Assembly (NCBI GenBank): GCA_903959715.1
Contig: CAJBXX010000130.1
Location: 1 to 5,492 of the forward strand
Reading direction: 5' to 3'
DNA length: 5,492 nucleotides
From: an uncultured Alphaproteobacteria bacterium
GTDB taxonomy: Bacteria > Pseudomonadota > Alphaproteobacteria > Rickettsiales > UBA1997
Made by a program: the position numbers and the translations under genes. Below, piece by piece: positions 1 through 5,492 of this stretch; position 1 is the first letter of the stretch; each line of letters starts with the position of its first letter. The notes beneath the pieces were generated by a model. The model saw only the letters and a list, made by a program, of their open reading frames with translations. It ran no database searches and was not told the origin of the DNA.

Positions 1-321
1 GATTGTAATCAATTCCGCATTTATCATAATAAAAATGGTTTTCCCGTTGGCTTTGTGTGTTGGGCTTTTTTTTCCGACGAAATAGATAAGCTTTACGCCG
101 AAGGAAAATATAAAATTAAACCCACCGATTGGAATTGCGGAGAAAATGGCTGGATCATTGAGCTAATTGCCCCCTTTGGTCATGGCAAAAAAATTATTTC
201 CGAATTGCGTAATCAAATTTTCCCCGAAAAAAACGGCAAAGCTTTAACTTTTTCTAAAGATAAAAAATTAAGAGTGATTAATATTTTTGGCTCCAAATCG
301 CCTAGAGCAAAGGATTTTTAG
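1..321 (+). CDS. Toxin-activating lysine acyltransferase, HlyC family (3' part, 5' end outside window)
   Basis: Enzymes of this family transfer a fatty acyl group from acyl-ACP to internal lysines of an RTX protoxin in the cytosol before export. The reading frame is open from base 1 and encodes the last 106 residues, so the start lies left of the window; an in-frame GTG at 55 sits inside the conserved domain and is not the start. Recalled alignment to E. coli HlyC is good: FPVGFVCWAFFS (residues 14-25 here) matches YPVAYCSWANLS, the DW at 43-44 is kept, WIIELIAPFG (51-60) matches WFIDWIAPFG, and a FP pair and a final FG follow. HlyC's catalytic His23 would lie outside the window. The position of HlyC Asp92 is Glu54 here (codon 160-162). 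The protein ends soon after the FG, so it lacks the C-terminal extension of HlyC. It is the first visible gene of the secretion operon, 4 nt before the TolC-like gene. Confidence 0.86.
   Translation, partial: DCNQFRIYHNKNGFPVGFVCWAFFSDEIDKLYAEGKYKIKPTDWNCGENGWIIELIAPFGHGKKIISELRNQIFPEKNGKALTFSKDKKLRVINIFGSKSPRAKDF
309..314 (+). promoter_or_regulatory. Ribosome binding site for the TolC-like gene
   Basis: AAAGGA lies inside the last codons of the acyltransferase gene, 11 nt before the ATG at 326. It decides the start: the frame is also open from a TTG at 287, but that would add 13 residues in front of a well-formed signal peptide and has no purine-rich site before it. Confidence 0.55.
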
Positions 322-325
322 CCCA

Positions 326-1603
326 ATGTTCAAAATAAAAATCATCTCAAATTTATTATTATTTTTTGTTATAATTCTATCAATCAGCAATTCTTCTTTT
401 GCTCTTAATATCGACGAAGCCATGAAACTTGGGATTGAAAATAGTATCGAAGTGCAAATAGAAAATAAAAAAACCGAATATATTTCCATTTCTGAATATG
501 AAGCCATTAGTGATTTTTTACCGAACGCCAATTTAAATTATCGCGACGGAACTCGGAGAACCGCGATAAGTTCGTTGCGCGATAAACAAAAGGATGAAGT
601 TAGAACTTTAAATATCAATCAACCTTTGTTTAGTGGCTTTAGTGGCGTGTCGCGATATAGGGAATCGCTTTACAAAACTCGCTCAGCCGAACAAAATTTA
701 AAATTCAAAAAAAATGAAATTGCTCTCAAAGTTGCTGATATTTATTTTAATATTTTGAAATATCAAAAACTAGCGGAGCTTAGTGAATTGCTAAACAAAG
801 ATTATCAAAAATTAATTATTCTTGCCCATAAAAGACTTGCCTTGAAAGACATTGGTTTCGATGAATTTTCTGCGCATGAACTAAAAGCCAAAAAAAACGA
901 AATCGATTTTAATCAAAATAAAATCGCCCTCGCCTCTTACAAAACAGGCTTTACTCATCTTACCAATCAAAATCCGGCGGATTTATCATATCCAGATTTA
1001 TCAAAAATTAGTGATCAAAATGATCTGCTCGATTTTGTTGCGATTGCGGTCAATCAGAATCCAAAAATTAAATCCGCATCGCTCGCAAGTAAGGCAAAAA
1101 AGTCGGCCATTTTGGCAGAAAGTGGAAAATTGATGCCCGAAATATCGCTTAATTATCAAGCGGAAAATCAAAAATCTTCATATTATTTTAACGGAAGCGA
1201 TGTCAAAAATAAAACTATTTATCTAAATTTTTCAATACCAATATTTCAATCCGGCGTCGAATATGCCGGAATCGCCAAAGCCTACAAAGAGAACCAAATT
1301 GCCAATTTAGAAAAACAATTATCAATAAAAGAAATTGAAAGAGATGCGCTCGAACAACATCAAAAATTTTTATATTTAAAAGAGAGTTTATCATCATCGA
1401 TAAGCGCTTTGGAAACATCGACCAAAACCTTAAAATTAGCCAAAAATAGATTCGACAAAAAAGACATGAGTTCAATGGATTATTTGTTGCAAGAAATTGA
1501 CAATATAGAAATTCAAAAACAAATGATCGCCGTCAAATGCGATTACCTAATTAGCTATTATAATTTAAAATTTTTAATTGATGAAATTAGTCCCAAAAAT
1601 TAA
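326..1603 (+). CDS. TolC-family outer-membrane channel of a type I secretion system
   Basis: This is the outer-membrane and periplasmic exit duct of the exporter. From ATG 326 it encodes 425 residues, within the usual TolC range. Residues 1-26 form a signal peptide: a lysine-containing start (MFKIK), a hydrophobic core (LLLFFVIIL) and a small-residue end (SNSSFA) with cleavage expected before LNIDEA. The mature protein has two similar halves typical of the outer-membrane efflux protein fold, roughly residues 27-217 and 232-422. Each half has an amphipathic helix, a strand-like stretch and a characteristic turn, QPLFSGF at 99-105 and SIPIFQSG at 303-310, followed by long polar helices. Its place between the acyltransferase and the ABC gene indicates a channel dedicated to this system. 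The 3' end overlaps the ABC gene by 23 nt. TolC-family membership is secure; the name tolC is not assigned because the specific orthology cannot be judged. Confidence 0.88.
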   Translation: MFKIKIISNLLLFFVIILSISNSSFALNIDEAMKLGIENSIEVQIENKKTEYISISEYEAISDFLPNANLNYRDGTRRTAISSLRDKQKDEVRTLNINQPLFSGFSGVSRYRESLYKTRSAEQNLKFKKNEIALKVADIYFNILKYQKLAELSELLNKDYQKLIILAHKRLALKDIGFDEFSAHELKAKKNEIDFNQNKIALASYKTGFTHLTNQNPADLSYPDLSKISDQNDLLDFVAIAVNQNPKIKSASLASKAKKSAILAESGKLMPEISLNYQAENQKSSYYFNGSDVKNKTIYLNFSIPIFQSGVEYAGIAKAYKENQIANLEKQLSIKEIERDALEQHQKFLYLKESLSSSISALETSTKTLKLAKNRFDKKDMSSMDYLLQEIDNIEIQKQMIAVKCDYLISYYNLKFLIDEISPKN

Positions 1604-3272
1604 CAAAGAAGATGACAAGGATTTGATTATTAAGGCAATTTCTTCTTTTAAAAATTCATTTTGGCATTGTTTAATATTTAGCTCGATTATCAACATTTTG
1701 AGCCTCGCTTTGCCAATATATTCAATGCAAGTTTTAGACAGAGTTCTGAGCTCTTCATCGCTTGAAACCTTGATTTATCTATCTTTGATAGTTTTTATTG
1801 CGGTGATGGCAATGAATTTTTTAACCAGCGTTAGAGATTACGCCTTTTCTTTCATCGCCAATTCTTTTGAAAAAAAACTTTCGGACATAACTTTTATTTG
1901 TAATATTAAGGATTCAATAAAATCAAATATCGGTAGCCAATATCTTAAAGATTTATCGCAGATTAAATCATTTATAACCAGCCCAAATTTACCATTTATT
2001 TTTGACGCCCCTTGGGTGATAATTTTTTTGGCGGTTATTTTTTACATTCATTGGATTTTAGGATTCATAATCCTCGGAAGCGCTTTAATTCTAGCTTTTA
2101 TGGCATTTATAAATCAAAAAATTTTAAAATCCGATACCGAAAAATTAAGCGAAATGCAAATTATTATTAATCGTAATTTAGAAATTTTAACTAAAAATTC
2201 CGAAGTGATAATTGGCATGGGCATGATGAAAAATGTCAATCGCAAATATAATGAAGATTTGTTGGAATTAAAAGAATTAGAAAATAGCGTTAAAAATAAA
2301 GCTCGATCAATCGCTACCACCGTCAAAACTTTGCGATATTTTATGCAAATGATGGTAACTTTTATTTCGGCTATTTTAATAATTCAAGGCAAGATGTCTT
2401 CGGGCGGAATGATTGCGGTTTCAACGCTGGCTGGAAAAGTTTTGGCTCCCTTTGACGCTTCGGCTTCAATATTTCAGGCGTTAGTTTATCTTAAAAAATC
2501 ATATCAAAGATTAAAAAATACTTTTCAAAATGCCGTAATTTCTACGCGAATCGAATTGTCGGAACCCAAAGGAAATATTGTTTTTGACAATGTTATTTTT
2601 ACGCCACGGGGAAATAATTTACCAATTATTAAAGGGATTTCTTTTGAAGTTGAAGCCGGTCAAATCATCGGCATTATTGGTAAATCGGGAAGCGGAAAAA
2701 CAACGCTCGCAAGACTTTTGACCAATATTTTTGAAACAACTAGAGGCAATATTTTGATCGATTCCGCTCCTTTAAAACTTTGGAATGAGTCGCAAATAGG
2801 TCAATATATTGGCTATGTGCCACAAGATGTTGAACTTTTTCAATCAAATATTAAAGATAATATTTCGCGATTTGATGGCGAAGCGAAAGATGTCGATATC
2901 ATCAAAGCCTCACAAATGGCGGGCGTTCACGAGCTGATTTTATCTTTTCCACAAGGTTACGAAACCGTTATTGGGCAAACCAATATTTCCGCTGGGCAAA
3001 GACAAAGAATTGCGTTGGCGAGAGCCTTATATGGCAATCCTAAAATTTTAGTTTTAGATGAACCAAACTCAAATCTCGATATCGATGGCGAAAATTCTTT
3101 ACTCAAAACTTTAGAAAAAATCAAGCTTAACAAAAGCTCGACGGTCTTTATTATTTCTCATAAACCCTCGATTCTCAAGGTCACCGATAAAATTATGATA
3201 ATTGACAATGGCGAAATTAAAAAATTCGAAGATTCGAGTAAAATAATTAACGAATTTACAGCTAAACAATAA
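1581..3272 (+). CDS. Type I secretion ABC permease/ATPase, PrtD family
   Basis: Inner-membrane exporter that drives unfolded substrate through the channel by ATP hydrolysis. The ATG at 1581 gives 563 residues, the usual PrtD length; a TTG one codon earlier is less likely, and no good ribosome site is visible, so coupling to the upstream gene is probable. An ABC membrane domain occupies about residues 25-300, with hydrophobic segments near 27-47, 61-82, 140-180 and 254-290. The nucleotide-binding domain follows from about 330: Walker A GKSGSGKT (367-374), Q-loop Gln415, signature ISAGQ (469-473), Walker B ILVLDE (489-494) with catalytic Glu494, D-loop SNLD, and H-loop His527. All catalytic motifs are intact. 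PNSNLD after Walker B and an SAGQRQR signature are, from recall, typical of PrtD-type exporters. Only about 26 residues precede the first membrane helix, so the C39 peptidase-like domain of HlyB-type exporters is absent. The stop overlaps the next start by 1 nt. Confidence 0.93.
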   Translation: MKLVPKINKEDDKDLIIKAISSFKNSFWHCLIFSSIINILSLALPIYSMQVLDRVLSSSSLETLIYLSLIVFIAVMAMNFLTSVRDYAFSFIANSFEKKLSDITFICNIKDSIKSNIGSQYLKDLSQIKSFITSPNLPFIFDAPWVIIFLAVIFYIHWILGFIILGSALILAFMAFINQKILKSDTEKLSEMQIIINRNLEILTKNSEVIIGMGMMKNVNRKYNEDLLELKELENSVKNKARSIATTVKTLRYFMQMMVTFISAILIIQGKMSSGGMIAVSTLAGKVLAPFDASASIFQALVYLKKSYQRLKNTFQNAVISTRIELSEPKGNIVFDNVIFTPRGNNLPIIKGISFEVEAGQIIGIIGKSGSGKTTLARLLTNIFETTRGNILIDSAPLKLWNESQIGQYIGYVPQDVELFQSNIKDNISRFDGEAKDVDIIKASQMAGVHELILSFPQGYETVIGQTNISAGQRQRIALARALYGNPKILVLDEPNSNLDIDGENSLLKTLEKIKLNKSSTVFIISHKPSILKVTDKIMIIDNGEIKKFEDSSKIINEFTAKQ

Positions 3273-4285
3273 TGAAAATATTCAAAAAATCCTCTCAAAA
3301 ATTTTTATCTTTTTGGAAAATAGAAGGCGAAGAAAATTATTTAACTTTGGGAGTTAAAATTATGCTTTCATTTTTGGTTATTATTTTTCTTTGGGCATTA
3401 TTGGCACCAATAAATTCAAGCATAATCTCTTCTGGTGAAATTATTTTGACTTCCAACAAAAAAATAATTTCGCATCTTGAGGGTGGCGTTATCGATAAAA
3501 TTAAAATTCAAGAAGGGCAATTTGTTCATGAGGGCGAAGATTTGATAGCACTCAATACCGTTCAAGTTCAATCAAGAATTGTCCAAATTTCGGAGAGCAT
3601 AAACGCTATGGATTTTCAAAAAATTGCCACCGAAAAAAGAATAATTTCTCTGCAACAAGAATTGAGAATCGTTAATGAATTATTGCAAGAAGAAAATGCC
3701 TCACTCACTCGCAAAATTGATATTGAAAAACAGCTTCACGAATCAACTGGCAAGCTTGGCGAGATTATGACCAATATTGTTAGTTTAAAAAATGAATTAG
3801 AAGCAAATCAATATGTGTTAGAAAGGTCGATTATCAAGGCTCCCGTCGCTGGAAATGTGATGAATTTAAAATATCAAACCATTGGTGGCACCATCACTCC
3901 GGCATCTGAAATTATGTTTATCGTCCCAGAAAATGATGAACTAATTGCCGAATTAAAAATTAAACCGCAAGATATAGATTTATTGGCGGAAGGCATGAAG
4001 GCAAAAATACAACTTTCGGCCTACAAAACTCGATTGATGCCCAAATTAAACGGCGTAATTATCAATATATCGGCAGACTCGTTTAAAAATGAAATGACGG
4101 GAGAAATTTATTTTAAAGCCCGCGTTAAAATTCCCGATGCGGAGCTTAGAAAACTCAAGGCGGATGTAAAGTTAACGCCGGGAATGCCGATTGATGGATT
4201 TCTAATCACTGGCTCCAGAACCTTATTTCAATATTTGATAACGCCAATTAGCGAATCCGCTTACAAAGCCTTTCGGGAAGAATAA
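3272..4285 (+). CDS. Type I secretion membrane fusion protein, HlyD/PrtE family, short form
   Basis: Periplasmic adaptor that joins the ABC exporter to the TolC-like channel. The start ATG overlaps the TAA of the ABC gene (TAATG), which suggests reinitiation. The 337 residues comprise a short cytosolic tail, one membrane helix (about 27-45), the first half of a lipoyl domain (about 53-95, including HLEGGVIDKIKIQEGQFVHE), a helical hairpin (about 97-183), the second lipoyl half (185-219, with IIKAPVAGNV), and a beta-barrel domain (about 222-310). The C-terminus has the family-typical LTPGMPIDGFLITGSRT and a final YLITPISESAYKAFREE-like tail. Family members are usually about 420-480 residues. 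The missing length lies in the hairpin; the membrane anchor and the lipoyl and barrel domains look complete, and I see no stop or frameshift. Family assignment is firm. A natural short form and an in-frame deletion cannot be told apart from this sequence. Confidence 0.9.
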   Translation: MKIFKKSSQKFLSFWKIEGEENYLTLGVKIMLSFLVIIFLWALLAPINSSIISSGEIILTSNKKIISHLEGGVIDKIKIQEGQFVHEGEDLIALNTVQVQSRIVQISESINAMDFQKIATEKRIISLQQELRIVNELLQEENASLTRKIDIEKQLHESTGKLGEIMTNIVSLKNELEANQYVLERSIIKAPVAGNVMNLKYQTIGGTITPASEIMFIVPENDELIAELKIKPQDIDLLAEGMKAKIQLSAYKTRLMPKLNGVIINISADSFKNEMTGEIYFKARVKIPDAELRKLKADVKLTPGMPIDGFLITGSRTLFQYLITPISESAYKAFREE

Positions 4286-4304
4286 ATTTATTGAAATTAA
4301 ATTT
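4284..4304 (+). terminator. Possible weak terminator after the secretion operon
   Basis: AAATTTA (4284-4290) and TAAATTT (4298-4304) can pair across a 7-nt loop. A run of seven T covers 4302-4308 and another of eight T covers 4313-4320. The stem has no G-C pair, so it would be a poor hairpin, and such matches are common in AT-rich DNA. Its position, starting in the stop codon of the adaptor gene and between two convergent genes, is the main reason to list it. Confidence 0.25.
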
Positions 4305-4539
4305 TTTTATGATTTTTTTTCGACCACAACCTATCTAAAAAATAAAACCAAAAACCATTAATTATTGGTTCAATAATTGCGTCCAAAGTTGCTAATTCAA
4401 GGCTGGTATTGGTGATTAATTTGTTGCAACTCAAGGCGATTATAATATGCCCACAAGTATAAATAATTGCACGAATAATACTGGCCTTAACCGTTATTTC
4501 ACTAAGCTTCGCCAGTGGTGAATTTTTTAAAATTTTCAT
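4297..4539 (-). CDS. Small two-helix membrane protein, DUF2061-like
   Basis: An 80-residue protein read from ATG 4539 on the minus strand. It has a basic N-terminal segment, a first hydrophobic helix at about 19-39 containing a Gly-His-Ile-Ile-Ile-Ala motif (His31), a short polar link with LITNTS, and a second helix at about 47-68 with the pair Glu57-Pro58, followed by an aromatic stretch FWFYFLDRLW and a basic end. This order (H..IA, L.T..S, IEP..N, then aromatic residues and a basic W-containing tail) is what I recall of the DUF2061 family of small inner-membrane proteins, whose function is unknown to me. The gene converges on the secretion operon with an 11-nt gap, so a role in secretion is not implied. 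There is no clear ribosome site before the ATG. The intact reading frame and the family-like pattern make it a probable real gene. Confidence 0.66.
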   Translation of the reverse strand: MKILKNSPLAKLSEITVKASIIRAIIYTCGHIIIALSCNKLITNTSLELATLDAIIEPIINGFWFYFLDRLWSKKNHKKI

Positions 4540-4596
4540 TAATATTTTAGGTTTATAATTACGATTAAAAATTATTTTTTGTAGCGATCTTAATAA

Positions 4597-4697
4597 ATTT
4601 AACTTATGAATTTTGCAATTACCATTCTTTTTATATTTAAAAAAATCTATTTCATATTAGCGATTTTTTTTCGTCGTGAAAAATTCATAATTTAAAT
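4597..4697. repeat. Intergenic inverted repeat, 18-bp arms 65 nt apart
   Basis: The left arm at 4597-4614 (ATTTAACTTATGAATTTT) and the right arm at 4680-4697 (AAAATTCATAATTTAAAT) are reverse complements at 17 of 18 positions; the single mismatch is C4603. The spacer is 65 nt and holds a second hairpin. The region lies between two minus-strand genes and has no supported ORF. It could be a miniature mobile element with terminal inverted repeats, a structured RNA leader of the DUF2061-like gene, or a protein-binding region. No target-site duplication is evident next to the arms. Confidence 0.6.
4639..4670. repeat. Nested hairpin inside the intergenic inverted repeat
   Basis: AAAAAAATC (4639-4647) pairs perfectly with GATTTTTTT (4662-4670) over a 14-nt loop. 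It lies wholly inside the spacer of the 18-bp inverted repeat. The A and T runs in the two arms would give a T-rich 3' side in either direction of transcription, so it may act as a weak bidirectional terminator. Only one G-C pair supports the stem. Confidence 0.4.
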
Positions 4698-4722
4698 CAA
4701 ATTTATGTTAGAAAATTTGATT
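4695..4722 (-). terminator. Hairpin just past the coiled-coil gene, possible terminator
   Basis: AATCAAATTT (4695-4704) and AAATTTGATT (4713-4722) are perfect reverse complements with an 8-nt loop. On the minus strand the hairpin begins 5 nt after the stop codon of the coiled-coil gene, the usual place for an intrinsic terminator. The stem has a single G-C pair and only a short, interrupted T-rich stretch follows, so termination may be weak. Its left arm shares three bases with the right arm of the larger inverted repeat, so the two structures are mutually exclusive at their edges. Confidence 0.38.
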
Positions 4723-4726
4723 ATTA

Positions 4727-5437
4727 TTACATTGTTACACATCGGTCTAAACTCGGAAGACAATTTGCTTTTTTAGAATTAAAATTTGAATCCCCGATCT
4801 TTTTTATATTTACGGGGGCTAAAGAAGGTCGACACACCTCAGTCTCCGATCCATCCCGAATTATATATTCTGCACTCAAAGTATATTTAGGCTCAGTTGG
4901 CGTTGGAACGGCTCGAAATGAAGATTTTATTGCGCCTAACTCTTGTTTCTGGCTTGATATTTTTTCATCTCGCTCTTTTAATTCTTGCTCTTGGCTTGAT
5001 ATTTTTTCATCTCGCTCTTTTAATTCTTGCTCTTGGCTTGATATTTTTTCATATCGCTCTTTTAATTCTTGCTTTAGCATTAAAATCTCTGCATTTTTTT
5101 GCTCAAGTTGGCTTTCTAATTGTTTTTTGGCTTTGATTTGCGATTCTTCGATCCTGCAAAGATGAATATTTTGATTAGACAATTCATCCAATTCACCTTG
5201 AGTTTGTTTAAAAATTAAAATTTTATTTTCATCGGATAGATCTTCAAAAAAAGGAATTGTTCGTTCGTTACTTTTCATAGCGACTATAAAAGTAATTTTA
5301 TTTTCTTTGATTCCGTTTTTCATGAAAATTTCGACACAATTATTTTTTTCTTGGACGGTAGAAAAATTATTATTTAAACATTTTTTGGTGGCCTCTTCCA
5401 ACGATATCGAAGTAACGCTTGCCTCTCTTCTCATCAT
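4727..5437 (-). CDS. Hypothetical coiled-coil protein with 14-residue tandem repeats
   Basis: I do not recognise this 236-residue protein. It starts with ATG-ATG at 5437-5432; either could be used, and no ribosome site is visible. There is no signal peptide or membrane helix, so it is probably cytosolic, or a substrate of a signal-independent route. Residues 1-75 look globular, with a hydrophobic segment KITFIVAM near 47-54. Residues about 76-167 are rich in Glu, Lys and Gln with leucine-type spacing, predicting a long coiled coil. Inside it are three tandem copies of QELKERDEKISSQE (123-164), the first with Tyr for Asp and the last ending in Lys. A Pro-rich turn (178-183) leads to a tail of about 50 residues with Cys202, Cys226 and Cys233. 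The length, clean frame and heptad pattern support a real gene. A scaffold, effector or chromosome-associated role is possible but cannot be chosen from sequence. It carries no RTX nonapeptides, so nothing marks it as the exporter's cargo. Confidence 0.72.
   Translation of the reverse strand: MMRREASVTSISLEEATKKCLNNNFSTVQEKNNCVEIFMKNGIKENKITFIVAMKSNERTIPFFEDLSDENKILIFKQTQGELDELSNQNIHLCRIEESQIKAKKQLESQLEQKNAEILMLKQELKERYEKISSQEQELKERDEKISSQEQELKERDEKISSQKQELGAIKSSFRAVPTPTEPKYTLSAEYIIRDGSETEVCRPSLAPVNIKKIGDSNFNSKKANCLPSLDRCVTM
4946..5071 (-). repeat. Three-copy 42-bp tandem repeat inside the coiled-coil gene
   Basis: Units lie at 5030-5071, 4988-5029 and 4946-4987. The middle unit differs from the first at one base (5053) and from the last at three (4946, 4948, 4949). 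Each unit is 14 codons, two heptads, so copy number can change without shifting the frame or breaking the coiled-coil register. One first-unit change alters Asp to Tyr, and changes in the last unit give Lys instead of Glu plus a silent Gln codon change. The near identity indicates recent duplication or ongoing homogenisation. Confidence 0.92.
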
Positions 5438-5448
5438 AAATTAAATAT

Positions 5449-5477
5449 ATTTTAGATTATTTTTATTGCTGGTTAAA
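5449..5477 (-). promoter_or_regulatory. Weak sigma70-like promoter candidate for the coiled-coil gene
   Basis: On the minus strand TTTAAC (5477-5472) and TAAAAT (5454-5449) are separated by 17 nt. The -10 hexamer matches the consensus at five of six positions, the -35 at three of six. The leader to the ATG would be only a few bases, in keeping with the lack of a ribosome site. In DNA this AT-rich the match may be chance. Confidence 0.2.
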
Positions 5478-5492
5478 ATAAAAAATTAATAA

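Noticed and set aside
287..325. TTG-initiated N-terminal extension of the TolC-like protein
   Set aside because: It would place 13 polar residues before a typical signal peptide and overlaps the acyltransferase gene. ATG 326 has AAAGGA at a suitable distance.
268..531. Minus-strand 87-codon frame across the acyltransferase/TolC junction
   Set aside because: It is antisense to two well-supported genes and has no family-like features.
1215..1475. Minus-strand 86-codon frame inside the TolC-like gene
   Set aside because: It is a shadow of the TolC coding sequence; its composition reflects antisense reading of Lys/Glu-rich helices.
2114..2326. Minus-strand 70-codon frame inside the ABC transporter gene
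   Set aside because: It lies fully antisense to the conserved membrane domain and has no supporting signals.
2988..3002. ISAGQ instead of the canonical LSGGQ in the ABC signature, considered as a defect
   Set aside because: The signature Ser, Gly and Gln are kept, and from recall LSAGQ-type signatures are frequent in PrtD-family exporters, so it is not a sign of inactivation.
4606..4695. A 29-codon plus-strand frame from ATG 4606 encoding a hydrophobic peptide ending in FFRREKFII
   Set aside because: No ribosome site precedes it, AT-rich sequence gives such Phe/Ile-rich frames by chance, and it spans most of the inverted-repeat structure. It stays possible as a small membrane peptide but is not supported.
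4897..5136. A 79-codon plus-strand frame encoding a hydrophobic protein with repeated LIFFHLALLILALG-like segments
   Set aside because: It is antisense to the 42-bp repeat of the coiled-coil gene. A repeat length divisible by three keeps any stop-free frame open, and antisense Glu/Lys/Gln codons read as Leu/Phe. It begins with TTG and has no ribosome site.

Overview
The window is AT-rich and gene-dense, and it looks like a proteobacterium. The lysine acyltransferase and the PrtD-like type I exporter suggest a low-GC alphaproteobacterium, possibly a host-associated lineage. That placement is inference from composition and gene families; there is no rRNA or other marker here.

Positions 1-4285 (+ strand) hold one compact type I secretion operon. 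It begins with the 3' part of an HlyC-family toxin-activating lysine acyltransferase that is cut by the window edge. Next come a TolC-type outer-membrane channel with a clear signal peptide, a PrtD-type ABC permease/ATPase without an N-terminal peptidase-like domain, and an unusually short HlyD/PrtE-type membrane fusion protein. Junctions are a 4-nt gap, a 23-nt overlap and a 1-nt TAATG overlap, so co-transcription and translational coupling are likely. Together the genes would acylate a cytosolic RTX-type protein and export it through one inner-membrane/periplasm/outer-membrane conduit. The substrate gene is not in the window; it may lie to the left or elsewhere.

Positions 4286-5492 read on the opposite strand. 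A small two-helix membrane protein of the DUF2061 type converges on the secretion operon. Upstream of it is a 187-bp intergenic region rich in inverted repeats: an 18-bp arm pair 65 nt apart, a nested 9-bp hairpin, and an adjacent 10-bp hairpin just past the stop codon of the next gene. That next gene encodes an unrecognised 236-residue coiled-coil protein with a three-copy, 42-bp (14-residue) tandem repeat.

The most interesting points are the pairing of an HlyC-type acyltransferase with a PrtD-type exporter that lacks the RTX-binding domain, the contracted adaptor hairpin, the structured intergenic element, and the recently expanded coiled-coil repeat. No tRNA, rRNA, CRISPR array, transposase or recognisable riboswitch was seen.
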